Below, piece after piece: positions 27,695-36,689 of a DNA stretch of 64,000 nt. The DNA comes from JBAXTE01 sp964653595. Its GTDB lineage: Bacteria > Bacteroidota > Bacteroidia > Bacteroidales > WCHB1-69. The stretch covers positions 11,871-75,870 of the forward strand of contig CAZZHH010000011.1 of assembly GCA_964653595.1 (NCBI GenBank), given 5' to 3'. Position 1 is the stretch's first letter, and every line of letters begins with the position of its first letter. The translations under genes were made by a program, and so were the position numbers. A model generated the notes under the pieces. It saw only the letters and a list, made by a program, of their open reading frames with translations. It searched no databases and was not told the origin of the DNA.

Positions 27695-28162
27695 ATGAAC
27701 AGTAAACCAATCAGCGACAAAAAAGAGATGCTACAAGTAATAGACGAATGTGATGTTTGCTTTGTAGGCATGTGCGACAACGATAGCCCCTATGTATTAC
27801 CTTTTAATTTTGCTTTGGAAGGGGAAACATTATATTTACATTCGGCACCAGAGGGTAAAAAAATTACCATCTTAGAAAAAAACAACAATGTATGCATCTC
27901 ATTTTCTACTGGTCATAAAATGTATTTCCAACACGAAGATGTTGCATGCAGTTGGGGGATGCTCTTTAAAAGTGTGATGGCTTGGGGTTTGGTGGAGTAT
28001 TTAGAGGACATTAAGGACAAAGAACATTGTTTAAACTTGTTTATGCAGAAATATGCTGGCAAGGAGATGGGACATTTCAAATACTCCATGCCATCGCTAA
28101 AAAATGTGAAAGTTCTGAAAATCGATATCCGGAAAATGACCGGCAAAAAACGCGGGTATTAA
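27695..28162 (+). CDS. Pyridoxamine 5'-phosphate oxidase-like (Nim-type) flavin protein
   Basis: The product has 155 residues. The split-barrel flavin-binding fold is shown by DVCFVGMCDNDSPYVLPFNFALEGETLYLHSAPEGKK (given here as its key residues in positions 20-56) and the central CSWGMLFKSVMAWG. The family includes nitroimidazole reductases and many uncharacterised FMN proteins; the substrate is not evident. It lies 2 bases after the holin-like gene and 16 before the AraC gene, so the three probably form an operon. Confidence 0.8.
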   Translation: MNSKPISDKKEMLQVIDECDVCFVGMCDNDSPYVLPFNFALEGETLYLHSAPEGKKITILEKNNNVCISFSTGHKMYFQHEDVACSWGMLFKSVMAWGLVEYLEDIKDKEHCLNLFMQKYAGKEMGHFKYSMPSLKNVKVLKIDIRKMTGKKRGY

Positions 28163-28178
28163 TTTTCAAGAAACAACC

Positions 28179-29390
28179 ATGAACTTTTTAGAGATAGATA
28201 AATTATTATCGTTTGCCCCCATCCTGCAATCGGTGATTTTTTTCCTTCTGTTTATCTCACTTTACTTTGCTAATCGGGAGCGACATTTTTTATTTATTGC
28301 ATTTTACAAATTTTTCTTGACTTTGTTTTTTGTGATGACATTTATGTTTTTTTACAAAATCCAGCAAGTGGTTGCAATATCGTTTTATTTGACCATCCCA
28401 GTAACTTTGGCATTGATTCCTCTATTATACATGTATGCCGACTGTTTAACAACACCATGCCGTAGTTTTAAGGCATCGGGGTGGTTACATTTTTTACCAT
28501 CCATTGTTATGGCAATTGCAATGTTGCCCTATTTATGGGTTCCCTATCAAGAAAAGGTTTGGTTTGTAAGTGGAGGATATGGAAATTCTGAAAACGAATG
28601 GATCATTAAATACATTACCTGGATATTCAGATTTGGAGTTTTTGCAATCATTAATATTCAATTAATAGTATACTTATTTCTTTTCCAACGACTTATCAAG
28701 CAACACAAGAAAAAGATCCAACAACTATTCGCATACACCGAAAACATCAACCTAGCATGGTTATTTAATCTATTTCTAGGTTTCTTTATCTTTTTTATAA
28801 TCCTTTATGCCTCGCGATTTTTTGAGATTCGTTCCGACATCAACAATCGAATAATCTTCAACATGGGTTTTATTGTCATTAATCTTTACATAGGGATAAA
28901 AGGAGTAATTCAGCCCAATGTATATAGTTTGATAAAGAGTGATGATCAGATAGTTGAAAGCTTTACCATCGCTGAATTTGATGAAAATGATAGCAAATTG
29001 GATGATTCTAAAGACGAAGTCTCAAAATATGCAACCTCAAAGCTTTCTGTTGATTTACGAAATCAGATAAAAGTTGAGTTAATGGAATACATGAAGCAAA
29101 AACCGTATCATAAATTAAATTTCAACATTGAAGATATAGCCGATGCTTTAAAGACAAACACGCGATACATATCTCAAGTAATCAACGAAACTTTTGAACT
29201 GAATTTTTTCAATTTTGTGAATAATTATCGAATTGAAGAGGCAAAAGAGATATTAAAATCTAAAGATTCGGAAAAATACACTATCGAAGGGGTTGCAAAA
29301 ATGGTAGGGTTTAACTCAAAATCTTCTTTCAACAACGCCTTTAAAAGAAGTACCGGATTAACTCCCTCCGAATTTAAAAAGAACACATAA
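28179..29390 (+). CDS. Membrane-bound AraC-family transcriptional regulator
   Basis: The product has 403 residues. Residues about 1-245 contain six or seven membrane helices (for example SVIFFLLFISLYFANRE). After a linker of about 45 residues comes an AraC DNA-binding domain (about 300-400). It has two helix-turn-helix units: NIEDIADALKTNTRYISQVI and TIEGVAKMVGFNSKSSFNNA, ending GLTPSEFKK. Such 7TM-AraC proteins sense a membrane or extracellular signal. Targets are probably in cis, but none is proven. It ends the three-gene run from 27267. Confidence 0.85.
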   Translation: MNFLEIDKLLSFAPILQSVIFFLLFISLYFANRERHFLFIAFYKFFLTLFFVMTFMFFYKIQQVVAISFYLTIPVTLALIPLLYMYADCLTTPCRSFKASGWLHFLPSIVMAIAMLPYLWVPYQEKVWFVSGGYGNSENEWIIKYITWIFRFGVFAIINIQLIVYLFLFQRLIKQHKKKIQQLFAYTENINLAWLFNLFLGFFIFFIILYASRFFEIRSDINNRIIFNMGFIVINLYIGIKGVIQPNVYSLIKSDDQIVESFTIAEFDENDSKLDDSKDEVSKYATSKLSVDLRNQIKVELMEYMKQKPYHKLNFNIEDIADALKTNTRYISQVINETFELNFFNFVNNYRIEEAKEILKSKDSEKYTIEGVAKMVGFNSKSSFNNAFKRSTGLTPSEFKKNT

Positions 29391-29569
29391 AATTCTTCCA
29401 AAAAACATTTTCTAAGATTGAATTTCTCACCTGAATTGGACATTTTTATTATTTTAGTGTTCATCGACCATGATTTCATAAACATTTGACAATAAACATA
29501 TTGCATATAAATATTGTACAGATACAGAAACTCAAACAACCTTTATTTATATAAATAGTCAACATCCTC

Positions 29570-29577
29570 TAATTTTG
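29570..29577 (+). promoter_or_regulatory. -7 promoter box of the 1092-residue secreted protein
   Basis: TAATTTTG lies 45 bases before the ATG. No TTG at the ideal distance is seen. Confidence 0.4.
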
Positions 29578-29621
29578 TATAAGAAAAAACATTTAGCCTT
29601 AAACAAAAATTTTGGATAGAC

Positions 29622-32600
29622 ATGAAACGATTAAAACACATTTGGCTTTTATCATGTACAATATTTGCTCTTAGTATAACAGCACAAAGCTATGTAGAGA
29701 TAGGTACAGGAACCATAAGCACTTCTTATCCCACTTATTCGGTATGGAACAATGGATGGTTTAGCATGATCCAACCACAATCGGCAGTAGGGCCAGCAAA
29801 AACCATTACAAAAATTGCCTTTAACTGCATCAATGGGCCTAAAACAAGTGTAAACCAAAAAATATACTTAAAACACACCTCTGCTTCCATTTTTGGGGAT
29901 GCCAGTTACGAAAATCCGAGCACAAACGGATACACCTTAGTATATGATGGCGCAATCAATTACAATGGATGGACAGAAATTACCTTATTAACTCCATTTT
30001 CCTATAATGGCATCGATCATTTGATCATACATTATGAAAACAGGTCGAATTCGGCAAATTATGCCAATTTTGCATCCACAGCATCCGTCACAAACAACAA
30101 TAAAGGTGCTGGCAATGACGCTAGTTTTCCGACTGGTTCTGGTTATTTAAACCCTTATCCTTCTAGTTTACCAAATGTTCGTTTATATTATGCTTCTACT
30201 GGACCAGCAACACCAGCAAACCCAATTCCAGCAGTGAATGCACAGAAAGTAAATTTAAATATTCAACCTACTTTTGAATTAGGAACAAATACTACTTCAT
30301 ACGATGTATATCTTTCCACCGATTCAGCATCCGTAGCATCTTCAAACAGCAGTGCTTTAGTAGCTTCAAACATAGCGATTTCAACAGCGGGAACCTATAG
30401 CTACACTCCATCCAATATTTTAGCCGCGTCTACTAATTACTTTTGGAAAGTAATTGCAAAAGATGCAACCCTTAGTGAATCTTCTATCGTTTGGAAATTT
30501 ACCACCCAAAATGTTATTTCAACGATGCCCTACACTCAGGGATTTGAAGGTCAAGATGTAATTTGGGATGGATATTATGGCATTAGTGATTGGAGTTATC
30601 CTACCACTGGAAATGAGATGTTGTGGCATAAATCAAGTGTGGATTATGCCCGTAGTGGAAATAATTGCATGAAAGCAGATCCCTCCTCCTCGGTAGTTTC
30701 TGTATCATCTACCCTTATGTCGCCACGCATATTCTTACCAACCAATCAGAGAATCTCCTTTTGGTGGCTCAATGGACAGTTAGCAAAGACATCTGGCAAA
30801 GACACTACCTACTTTGAAGTGACTAACGATGGTGGCATAACTTGGACAACCTTAGAGATACTATCTCCTGCATCTGCACAAAATGCTTATATAAATGTGA
30901 CCAAGGATTTATCATTGTATGCGGGAAATAACACCTATATCCGCTGGAGATATGTGAAATCGGCTCTTGCTTCTTCCCCTACCTATATCGATGATATCGT
31001 AATTGAGCCTATCCCATCAGGTGCAATAATGGAATTAAGCAACACAACTTATACTTACACTCCGATATACAAAAATGCGCATACCAAAACACGCGTGGCC
31101 ATCCGAAACAACGGAACAACCAATTTAGTAGTAACGGGAGCAACCGTTTCCGCTCCCTATACTTGTACATACTCTGGAACAATACTTCCTGGCACATCCG
31201 ATACTGCAACCATCGTTTTTGATGGAACAAATGTTGGTATTTTTAATCAACCACTCACCTTTAACAGTAATGGGACAGGTGCAAATACGGTTCAATTATC
31301 GGGTGAAGTAAAAGAATCTGTAAACTCATTTTACGAAACATTTGATGCAGTTTCGATAGGTCAGCTACCATTAAGCTGGAGTAAACTTCGAAGTGCTGAT
31401 CCATATCAATCATTAAATGACATAGCAGTAAAATCGTCGAGTATAGATGCACATTCAGCGCCAAATGTGGTTAAAATGTACAACAACTCCGATTCAATTT
31501 CGTCCTTAATAATGCTCACTCCAGGTACCACAAACTTTGCAACAAACACATTTAAGTTTTGGGCTAGTAAAACCTGGGGCAACATAAATACAGTTGAATT
31601 AATTGTTGGATTAATGGACGATCCATATGATGCTACCTCTTTTGAGACAGTACAATCATTTACATTAGCAGACTCCATGGAGTTATTTTCATTAACTTTT
31701 AATCCTTCCAATTTAAAACCATACATCGCATTTAAACATGGCCAAAACAGGCAAATGCAAAGCATATGGGTAGATGACATTGAATGGCAAGGAATTATTA
31801 ATCAACCTCCTTCTGCAGCAGCTGTTGTTTTTCCTGCAAACGACACCATCAATATTGAACAACTGGTTACACTGAAATGGACTGCTACGGGCGGAAACCC
31901 AACTGGATATAAATTATACGTAGGCACCAATAATCCTCCAACAAACATGGTAAACGGAGTTGATTTAGGGAATGTGCTTCAATACGCTATTTCGAATGAG
32001 CTAGATTATTCTACCAACTATTTTTGGAAAGTAGTACCTTATAACAATTTTGGAGATGCAACAACTTGTCCTATTTGGGAATTCAAGGTAATGGATGACC
32101 CAACTATCACTGTTTACCCATGGAACGAAGGTTTTGAAAGTGTAACTCCAGGAGCAGGGTTTAACTATCCTTTGGGATGGAGAGTTATCAACAACAACGA
32201 TGCATGGGCATGTTGGGATGTAATAGCCAACTCGCCTAGCAGTCCACAAAATGCACATTCTGGAAACCTAGGAATGCACACTGCATTTACCTACCTCAAC
32301 CCTCAAAACGACTGGTTGCTAACTCCTCCGATGATGCTTCAAAGTGGAACGACCTATCAATTTAGTTTCTGGTTGAAATCGCCATTCTATGTAGATAGCC
32401 AAACACAAGACACTACATTCGAAAAATTTGAAGTAATGTTTGGGAATGCCCCCATTACAGATAGTTTAAGCACGGTAATTTATCGCAATGAGACATTAAG
32501 AATACCAAATTACACTCAAATATCGCAAGTTATTACACCATCAACAACGGGGAAATATTATGTTGGTTTTCACACCTATAGTGAGCCATTACAATGGCTA

Positions 32601-32900
32601 GTAATTATCGATGATGTCAGCATGAGTATTCTTCAAGGGGTAAGTGAGCATACATCTTCAAATGATATTTCAATATATCCAAATCCATCAAAAGGTGTAT
32701 TTAATGTACAGCTTAAAAACAACCTTGAACCAAATGCCACTTTAAGGGTATTAAATACATTTGGGCAAGAAGTTTACAAAAATCCATTAACCTCAACTAA
32801 TCACACCATCAATATTTCTGGCTTATCAGATGGATTTTATTTCGTTAACATTCTAAATGGAAGCACCTCTTCCACCTTCAAAATCATCATCAAACAATAA
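29622..32900 (+). CDS. Large T9SS-secreted multidomain protein (cleaved-adhesin/choice-of-anchor type)
   Basis: The product has 1092 residues. A signal peptide (1-22) is followed by a domain of about 170 residues, two Ig/fibronectin-like modules (for example NIQPTFELGTNTTSYDVYLS, VTLKWTATGGNPTGYKLYV), and jelly-roll choice-of-anchor J or cleaved-adhesin modules (QGFEGQDVIWDGY; EGFESVTPGAGFNYPLGWRV). It ends with a type A T9SS sorting domain (about 1015-1092: ISIYPNPSKGVFNVQLK). No protease active site is seen. It probably binds carbohydrate or protein outside the cell. Followed by a clear terminator. Confidence 0.8.
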   Translation: MKRLKHIWLLSCTIFALSITAQSYVEIGTGTISTSYPTYSVWNNGWFSMIQPQSAVGPAKTITKIAFNCINGPKTSVNQKIYLKHTSASIFGDASYENPSTNGYTLVYDGAINYNGWTEITLLTPFSYNGIDHLIIHYENRSNSANYANFASTASVTNNNKGAGNDASFPTGSGYLNPYPSSLPNVRLYYASTGPATPANPIPAVNAQKVNLNIQPTFELGTNTTSYDVYLSTDSASVASSNSSALVASNIAISTAGTYSYTPSNILAASTNYFWKVIAKDATLSESSIVWKFTTQNVISTMPYTQGFEGQDVIWDGYYGISDWSYPTTGNEMLWHKSSVDYARSGNNCMKADPSSSVVSVSSTLMSPRIFLPTNQRISFWWLNGQLAKTSGKDTTYFEVTNDGGITWTTLEILSPASAQNAYINVTKDLSLYAGNNTYIRWRYVKSALASSPTYIDDIVIEPIPSGAIMELSNTTYTYTPIYKNAHTKTRVAIRNNGTTNLVVTGATVSAPYTCTYSGTILPGTSDTATIVFDGTNVGIFNQPLTFNSNGTGANTVQLSGEVKESVNSFYETFDAVSIGQLPLSWSKLRSADPYQSLNDIAVKSSSIDAHSAPNVVKMYNNSDSISSLIMLTPGTTNFATNTFKFWASKTWGNINTVELIVGLMDDPYDATSFETVQSFTLADSMELFSLTFNPSNLKPYIAFKHGQNRQMQSIWVDDIEWQGIINQPPSAAAVVFPANDTINIEQLVTLKWTATGGNPTGYKLYVGTNNPPTNMVNGVDLGNVLQYAISNELDYSTNYFWKVVPYNNFGDATTCPIWEFKVMDDPTITVYPWNEGFESVTPGAGFNYPLGWRVINNNDAWACWDVIANSPSSPQNAHSGNLGMHTAFTYLNPQNDWLLTPPMMLQSGTTYQFSFWLKSPFYVDSQTQDTTFEKFEVMFGNAPITDSLSTVIYRNETLRIPNYTQISQVITPSTTGKYYVGFHTYSEPLQWLVIIDDVSMSILQGVSEHTSSNDISIYPNPSKGVFNVQLKNNLEPNATLRVLNTFGQEVYKNPLTSTNHTINISGLSDGFYFVNILNGSTSSTFKIIIKQ

Positions 32901-32930
32901 TCCCTATATTCCCTTTGTTAGATGAATGTA

Positions 32931-32957
32931 AGCGACCAAATACGGTCGCTTTTTTTT
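32931..32957 (+). terminator. Terminator of the 1092-residue protein gene
   Basis: AGCGACC (32931-32937) and GGTCGCT (32944-32950) form a GC-rich stem with a 6-base loop followed by T8. Confidence 0.9.
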
Positions 32958-33029
32958 GTACTATAAAATATTTACCTAATCCGAAGAAGACTAGCCTCCA
33001 ACAGCTTTGTCTTACAGAGCCACCCTAAT

Positions 33030-33137
33030 GGTGGAGAAGCATCTGTACCGAAAAAGCAGGGTAAGAACATGGGTCTTCTAGTAGCGATTTTGGCATAAAA
33101 ACCGCTTTGTTTCGCAGCAATTTTTTCGCCAAAATCG
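33030..33137. repeat. Dispersed palindromic repeat, copy A
   Basis: This 108-base stretch aligns without gaps to 63892-63999, with about 14 mismatches counted by eye. The last 53 bases (33085-33137) differ at one position only. That core starts CGATTTTGGC and ends with its exact inverse complement GCCAAAATCG, with A5 and T6 runs just inside. It looks like a REP/BIME-type intergenic element able to fold into a long hairpin in DNA or RNA. Confidence 0.75.
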
Positions 33138-33150
33138 AGTTGGTTGTTGG

Positions 33151-33185
33151 CCTATTAACCCCACGCTCCGCGTGAGGTTAATAGG
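33151..33185. repeat. Strong GC-containing hairpin beside repeat A
   Basis: CCTATTAACCCCACGC (33151-33166) pairs with 33170-33185 across a 3-base loop with one mismatch. It lies between the palindromic repeat and the 44-base array. Confidence 0.7.
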
Positions 33186-33186
33186 C

Positions 33187-33460
33187 TTCGACCCCTTCGG
33201 GGCCGTGGCTTCGCAAGTCGTACAACCATGTTCGACCCCTTCGGGGCCGTGTCTGGGCATCTTATCCAGACTTTTCTGCACCTTCGGTGCCCTGGGATTC
33301 GGAAGTTTGACCACTTTGTTCGACGCCTTCGGCGCTGGGGCTTTGCAACTTCATTGGGACTATTCTACGCCTTCGGCGCCATGGCTTCGCAATCTGAACG
33401 TGACCTGTTCGGCGCCTTCTGAGTCAGAGATTCGCAACTTAAAGCACCTGATTCGGGGCC
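33187..33460. repeat. Degenerate tandem array of about 44-base units with CTTCGG hairpins
   Basis: CTTCGG (or its degenerate form) recurs at 33195, 33239, 33282, 33327, 33371 and 33416, a period of 43-45 bases. Each unit contains a small stem such as CCCCTTCGGGG or GCGCCTTCGGCGC closed by the extra-stable TTCG tetraloop, usually followed by a GGCTTCGCAA-like sequence. The region is much richer in GC than its surroundings. The open frames across it (for example 33172-33468) are by-products of the repeat. From 33461 to 33726 I see nothing beyond AT-rich upstream sequence of the subtilase gene. Confidence 0.75.
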
Positions 33461-33726
33461 ATCAGTAATGGAAATTCACAACATGGATAAACACTATGGA
33501 TGGCCTTAGATGGTCGGAGCATCTCAATAGGATTAAACCTATTATTTAGTATTCGGCACCAAGTATAACTTATAATGATTTTTTTAAAAAAGCAACAAAC
33601 GTTAGAAATTTTTCAGTCAATACCGATAATGAAAGAACAATTAATCGCTGAAAACACACAATCTATGAGGAATATTGTTCTTTATTTTCGAAAAAATCCG
33701 TAAATTGCGTTCCAAAAAACTCAATA

Positions 33727-35343
33727 ATGAATAAATTATCCTTTAAACATCTGACAATCATACTAATTATATGCCTTTTAACTTTTTCTAGCAAAGGTCA
33801 ATCCTTAGATAACAAAAAGGTAATTAAATATAACAATTGGCATAATGCAGATTTGAAAAAAGACAAAAAAAATGGAGTTTCTACCGATCTGGCATATTCT
33901 GATCTATTATCCCACAAAAAATCAACTCCAATTATAGTGGCAGTAATTGACGGAGGAGTAGATATTTATCACGAAGATCTGAAAGAAGTTATTTGGAATA
34001 ATCCCAATGAAATACCAGATAATGGCATCGATGATGACAAAAATGGGTTTATCGACGACATACATGGATGGAGTTTTTTAGGAGTTGGACCCAAAGGGAG
34101 TTTAATTTATGATAATTTAGAAATTACTAGAGAATATAAGCGGTTAAAGCAAAAATTTGAAAACCAAAAGTTAGATCGATTATCTAAGTCGGATAGTATA
34201 GAATACAACTACTTTTTGAAAATAAAAGAAAAGTACACAAAGGAGAGCTTGAATGCAGAAACGATGTACAATTTTTTTGTAAAAATTAAAGATGATTGGG
34301 ATATTTCAACCTCAGATATTAAGTTACATTTGAAGAAAGATACGATCACATTAAAAGACGTAAAAGCCTTAAAAGCCGAATCAGGAAGTGCAATCCAATA
34401 TTCCAGAGACTATTTGTTGACATTGATGAGACAAGGAGTAACTTCTGAGGAGATAAATACATCCTATAACCACTTTGAAGGTCTTTATAAATACCACTAC
34501 AATCTCGGATATGAAGGCCGTTTGGAAGTTGGCGACAATCCATTGAATTTTAGCGACATCCACTACGGAAATAAGGATGTTAAAGGGAATAGACCTTCGC
34601 ATGGTACTTTTATAGCAGGGATAATTGCAGCCAAAAGAGATAATAACATAGGGATAAATGGCATAGCAGATAATGTGAAAATTATGTCGTTGGTAGTGGT
34701 CCCCGATGGCGATGAGCGAGACAAAGATGTTGCTCTAGCAATAAGATATGCAACCGATAATGGTGCAAAAATCATCAACATGAGTTTTGGCAAAGATTAT
34801 TCGCCCAACAAAAAAGAAGTGGTTGAAGCAATCGAATATGCAGCTGCACATAATGTTTTGCTAGTTCATGCTGCTGGCAATGATGCTACAAGTAATGACA
34901 CCATAATCAAATTTCCTTCTCTGCCCCAAACGAGTGTAGCAACCAAATCCTTTATTGTAGTAGGTGCCTCAACAATTTATAAAAACAAAAAAATACCAGC
35001 AGATTTTTCTAATTATGGAATAAATAGTGTAGATATTTTTGCACCTGGAGAAGATATTTACTCTACAAACCCCGAAAACACCTATGAGATTGGAAGTGGA
35101 ACTAGCTTTGCATGTCCAGTCGTTTCTGGCGTTGCAGCATTGTTATGGTCCTATTACCCAAATCTTAGCTCAAAACAAGTAAAAGAAATTTTGATGAAAT
35201 CAGGGGTGAGTTTTGCAAACAAACAAGTGTTACTTCCTAACCCCTATGGACTAAAAAAACTTAAAATTGATTTTGGCAAGTTATCTATTTCTGGCAAAAT
35301 TGTAAATGCCTACAACGCACTAAAAATGGCAGAAACATACTAG
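33727..35343 (+). CDS. Secreted subtilisin-like serine protease (S8)
   Basis: The product has 538 residues. It has a signal peptide (1-25) and a complete Asp-His-Ser triad: D75 (VAVIDGGVD), H292 (RPSHGTFIAGIIAA) and S460 (GSGTSFACPVVSGVAALLW). Unusually, about 215 residues separate D75 and H292, with a long, charged helical insert. No T9SS tail is visible, so it may stay periplasmic or be anchored otherwise. The gene stands alone after the repeat region. Confidence 0.92.
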   Translation: MNKLSFKHLTIILIICLLTFSSKGQSLDNKKVIKYNNWHNADLKKDKKNGVSTDLAYSDLLSHKKSTPIIVAVIDGGVDIYHEDLKEVIWNNPNEIPDNGIDDDKNGFIDDIHGWSFLGVGPKGSLIYDNLEITREYKRLKQKFENQKLDRLSKSDSIEYNYFLKIKEKYTKESLNAETMYNFFVKIKDDWDISTSDIKLHLKKDTITLKDVKALKAESGSAIQYSRDYLLTLMRQGVTSEEINTSYNHFEGLYKYHYNLGYEGRLEVGDNPLNFSDIHYGNKDVKGNRPSHGTFIAGIIAAKRDNNIGINGIADNVKIMSLVVVPDGDERDKDVALAIRYATDNGAKIINMSFGKDYSPNKKEVVEAIEYAAAHNVLLVHAAGNDATSNDTIIKFPSLPQTSVATKSFIVVGASTIYKNKKIPADFSNYGINSVDIFAPGEDIYSTNPENTYEIGSGTSFACPVVSGVAALLWSYYPNLSSKQVKEILMKSGVSFANKQVLLPNPYGLKKLKIDFGKLSISGKIVNAYNALKMAETY

Positions 35344-35401
35344 TAGTTATAATAATCAATTAAGAAAAACAGGAGCGATTAAAAAAACTTTTCAAACTAC
35401 C

Positions 35402-35794
35402 TTATTTCATTGTTTTTTTTCTCATTTTTTCAATTTGAGAATCGCTATACCTCAACCCTTTAGGAATATTCTTTAGAAATCGAACCTCTTTTTTTGTCCT
35501 TTTATTCTCTTGATGTGCCATCTTACATGTTTTCACAAGATCCCCATTAGAATTTAACTTAGCGTATACGTATCCTCCCTTTTTATTAGAAAGCAAAGTA
35601 TAGCCATCTATCGTTTCACCCCAATGTATATACTCGTCGCCCTTTAGGGAAAAAAGCAACATGGTGCCATCTGGCTGCTGATACTCGATAGGGTTGGGAT
35701 TTGCAGGAGCTTTATTCACCTGGCCTTTAACCGCCAATACAGACACAAAGAATAAAATTAATAATACCCCAAACTTAAAATTTTTCATATTCAA
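35402..35794 (-). CDS. Stand-alone M6-metalloprotease propeptide-like secreted protein
   Basis: The product has 130 residues: a signal peptide (1-24, ending VKGQ) and then a module like the N-terminal region of Bacteroidota M6 (immune-inhibitor-A-like) proteases: PNPIEYQQPDGTMLLFSLKG, then HWGETIDGYTLLSNKKGGY and IPKGLRYSDSQIEKMRKK. The catalytic domain that normally follows is absent and the frame ends in a stop with only 58 bases to the convergent subtilase gene. It is either a decayed protease gene or a free propeptide that could act as an inhibitor or chaperone. Confidence 0.7.
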   Translation of the reverse strand: MNMKNFKFGVLLILFFVSVLAVKGQVNKAPANPNPIEYQQPDGTMLLFSLKGDEYIHWGETIDGYTLLSNKKGGYVYAKLNSNGDLVKTCKMAHQENKRTKKEVRFLKNIPKGLRYSDSQIEKMRKKTMK

Positions 35795-35858
35795 TTTTTT
35801 AAAATATAACGTAAACGATTATCAACTCATTATCTGAAAACAAATATTACCCATTCTT

Positions 35859-36215
35859 TCAACAAAAGTAATAATTCCAAATTACATTTGAAATAAACAA
35901 AGCAATCAAGACCGAAAATAAAATGACTGTACTATACGTGATACCTATAAACCACAAAAAGTGTTTCTCAATCGTTTTGTTTTTAGATAGAAAAATGGAA
36001 ACAATATTGAGAACTATAAGTAAAACCAACACACATTTAAAAGCAGATAAAATCAAATAATTTGCAGATGGGATATCATTCACAAAAGAATCTACATACA
36101 CCATTATTTCTGAGGCGAATATAAATGCAATTATTTGAAAAAAAATGGAAATAAAATTCCAAACAAAAACAAACAAGGTAACGATATTATTATTGCTCAT
36201 TATATCCAATTTCAA
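35859..36215 (-). CDS. Small membrane protein of unknown function
   Basis: The product has 118 residues and three hydrophobic helices (about 12-37, 50-68 and 88-113). It is Asn/Ile/Phe-rich and shows no family motif I recognise. It lies 64 bases behind the propeptide gene on the same strand. Confidence 0.5.
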   Translation of the reverse strand: MKLDIMSNNNIVTLFVFVWNFISIFFQIIAFIFASEIMVYVDSFVNDIPSANYLILSAFKCVLVLLIVLNIVSIFLSKNKTIEKHFLWFIGITYSTVILFSVLIALFISNVIWNYYFC

Positions 36216-36461
36216 TGCAACAAATATACAAAAAAACTAAGATAATAATGGTTTAAAACGCAACTAGTGCATCTATCTTTGTTTAAATAGGATGGGAAAA
36301 CAAACAAGCAAATATTGAAATAAAATGTCTTTGTATAATTTTATTGCAAAAATTGGAATAATTACGTGATCCATTTCAATTTGCGACATAAAAAACAAAA
36401 AAACGATTAAACAAAGTCCAAAAAAATGAGTTTAATAAAATATAAACTAAATTAAAACCAT

Positions 36462-36638
36462 ATGGACACAAAAGAAAACGTATTAAAGACTTTAAAATCC
36501 TCAAATAAGCCTTTGAAATCAGGAGAAATTGCAGAGTTAATGGGTATTGACAAAAAAGAGATTGACAAAGCCATTAAAGATTTAAAAAAAGAGGAAAAAA
36601 TCATCTCCCCAAAGATGTGCTTTTATCAAGCAAAGTAA
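36462..36638 (+). CDS. 58-residue winged-helix protein
   Basis: A 59-codon frame (58 residues) starts MDTKENVLKTLKSSNKPLKS and contains the helix-turn-helix GEIAELMGIDKKEIDKAIKD, ending KKMCFYQAK-like (PKMCFYQAK). This one-domain MarR-like wHTH type occurs in many bacteria and archaea, often under the name predicted transcriptional regulator; its DNA targets are unknown. A strong terminator follows after 10 bases. The leader contains a possible TATCTTTG box at 36274-36281. Confidence 0.75.
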   Translation: MDTKENVLKTLKSSNKPLKSGEIAELMGIDKKEIDKAIKDLKKEEKIISPKMCFYQAK

Positions 36639-36647
36639 ATAACAATT

Positions 36648-36680
36648 AAAAGGCATTAAAAAAGGTTTAATGCCTTTTTT
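36648..36680. terminator. Bidirectional terminator between wHTH and cupin genes
   Basis: AAAAGGCATTAAA (36648-36660) pairs exactly with TTTAATGCCTTTT (36666-36678) around a 5-base loop, with A- and T-runs on both sides. Confidence 0.85.
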
Positions 36681-36689
36681 GATAAATTT

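Noticed and set aside
33030..33460. CRISPR array.
   Set aside because: The units are continuous degenerate repeats with no unique spacers and no cas genes.
33172..33468. A 98-residue open frame with repeated FDPFGAV-like words.
   Set aside because: It is a translation of the 44-base hairpin array; the words change frame with each unit, as expected of non-coding repeats.
36274..36281. Confident promoter for the 58-residue winged-helix gene.
   Set aside because: The TATCTTTG box is 180 bases from the start and has no -33 element, so it is mentioned only as possible.
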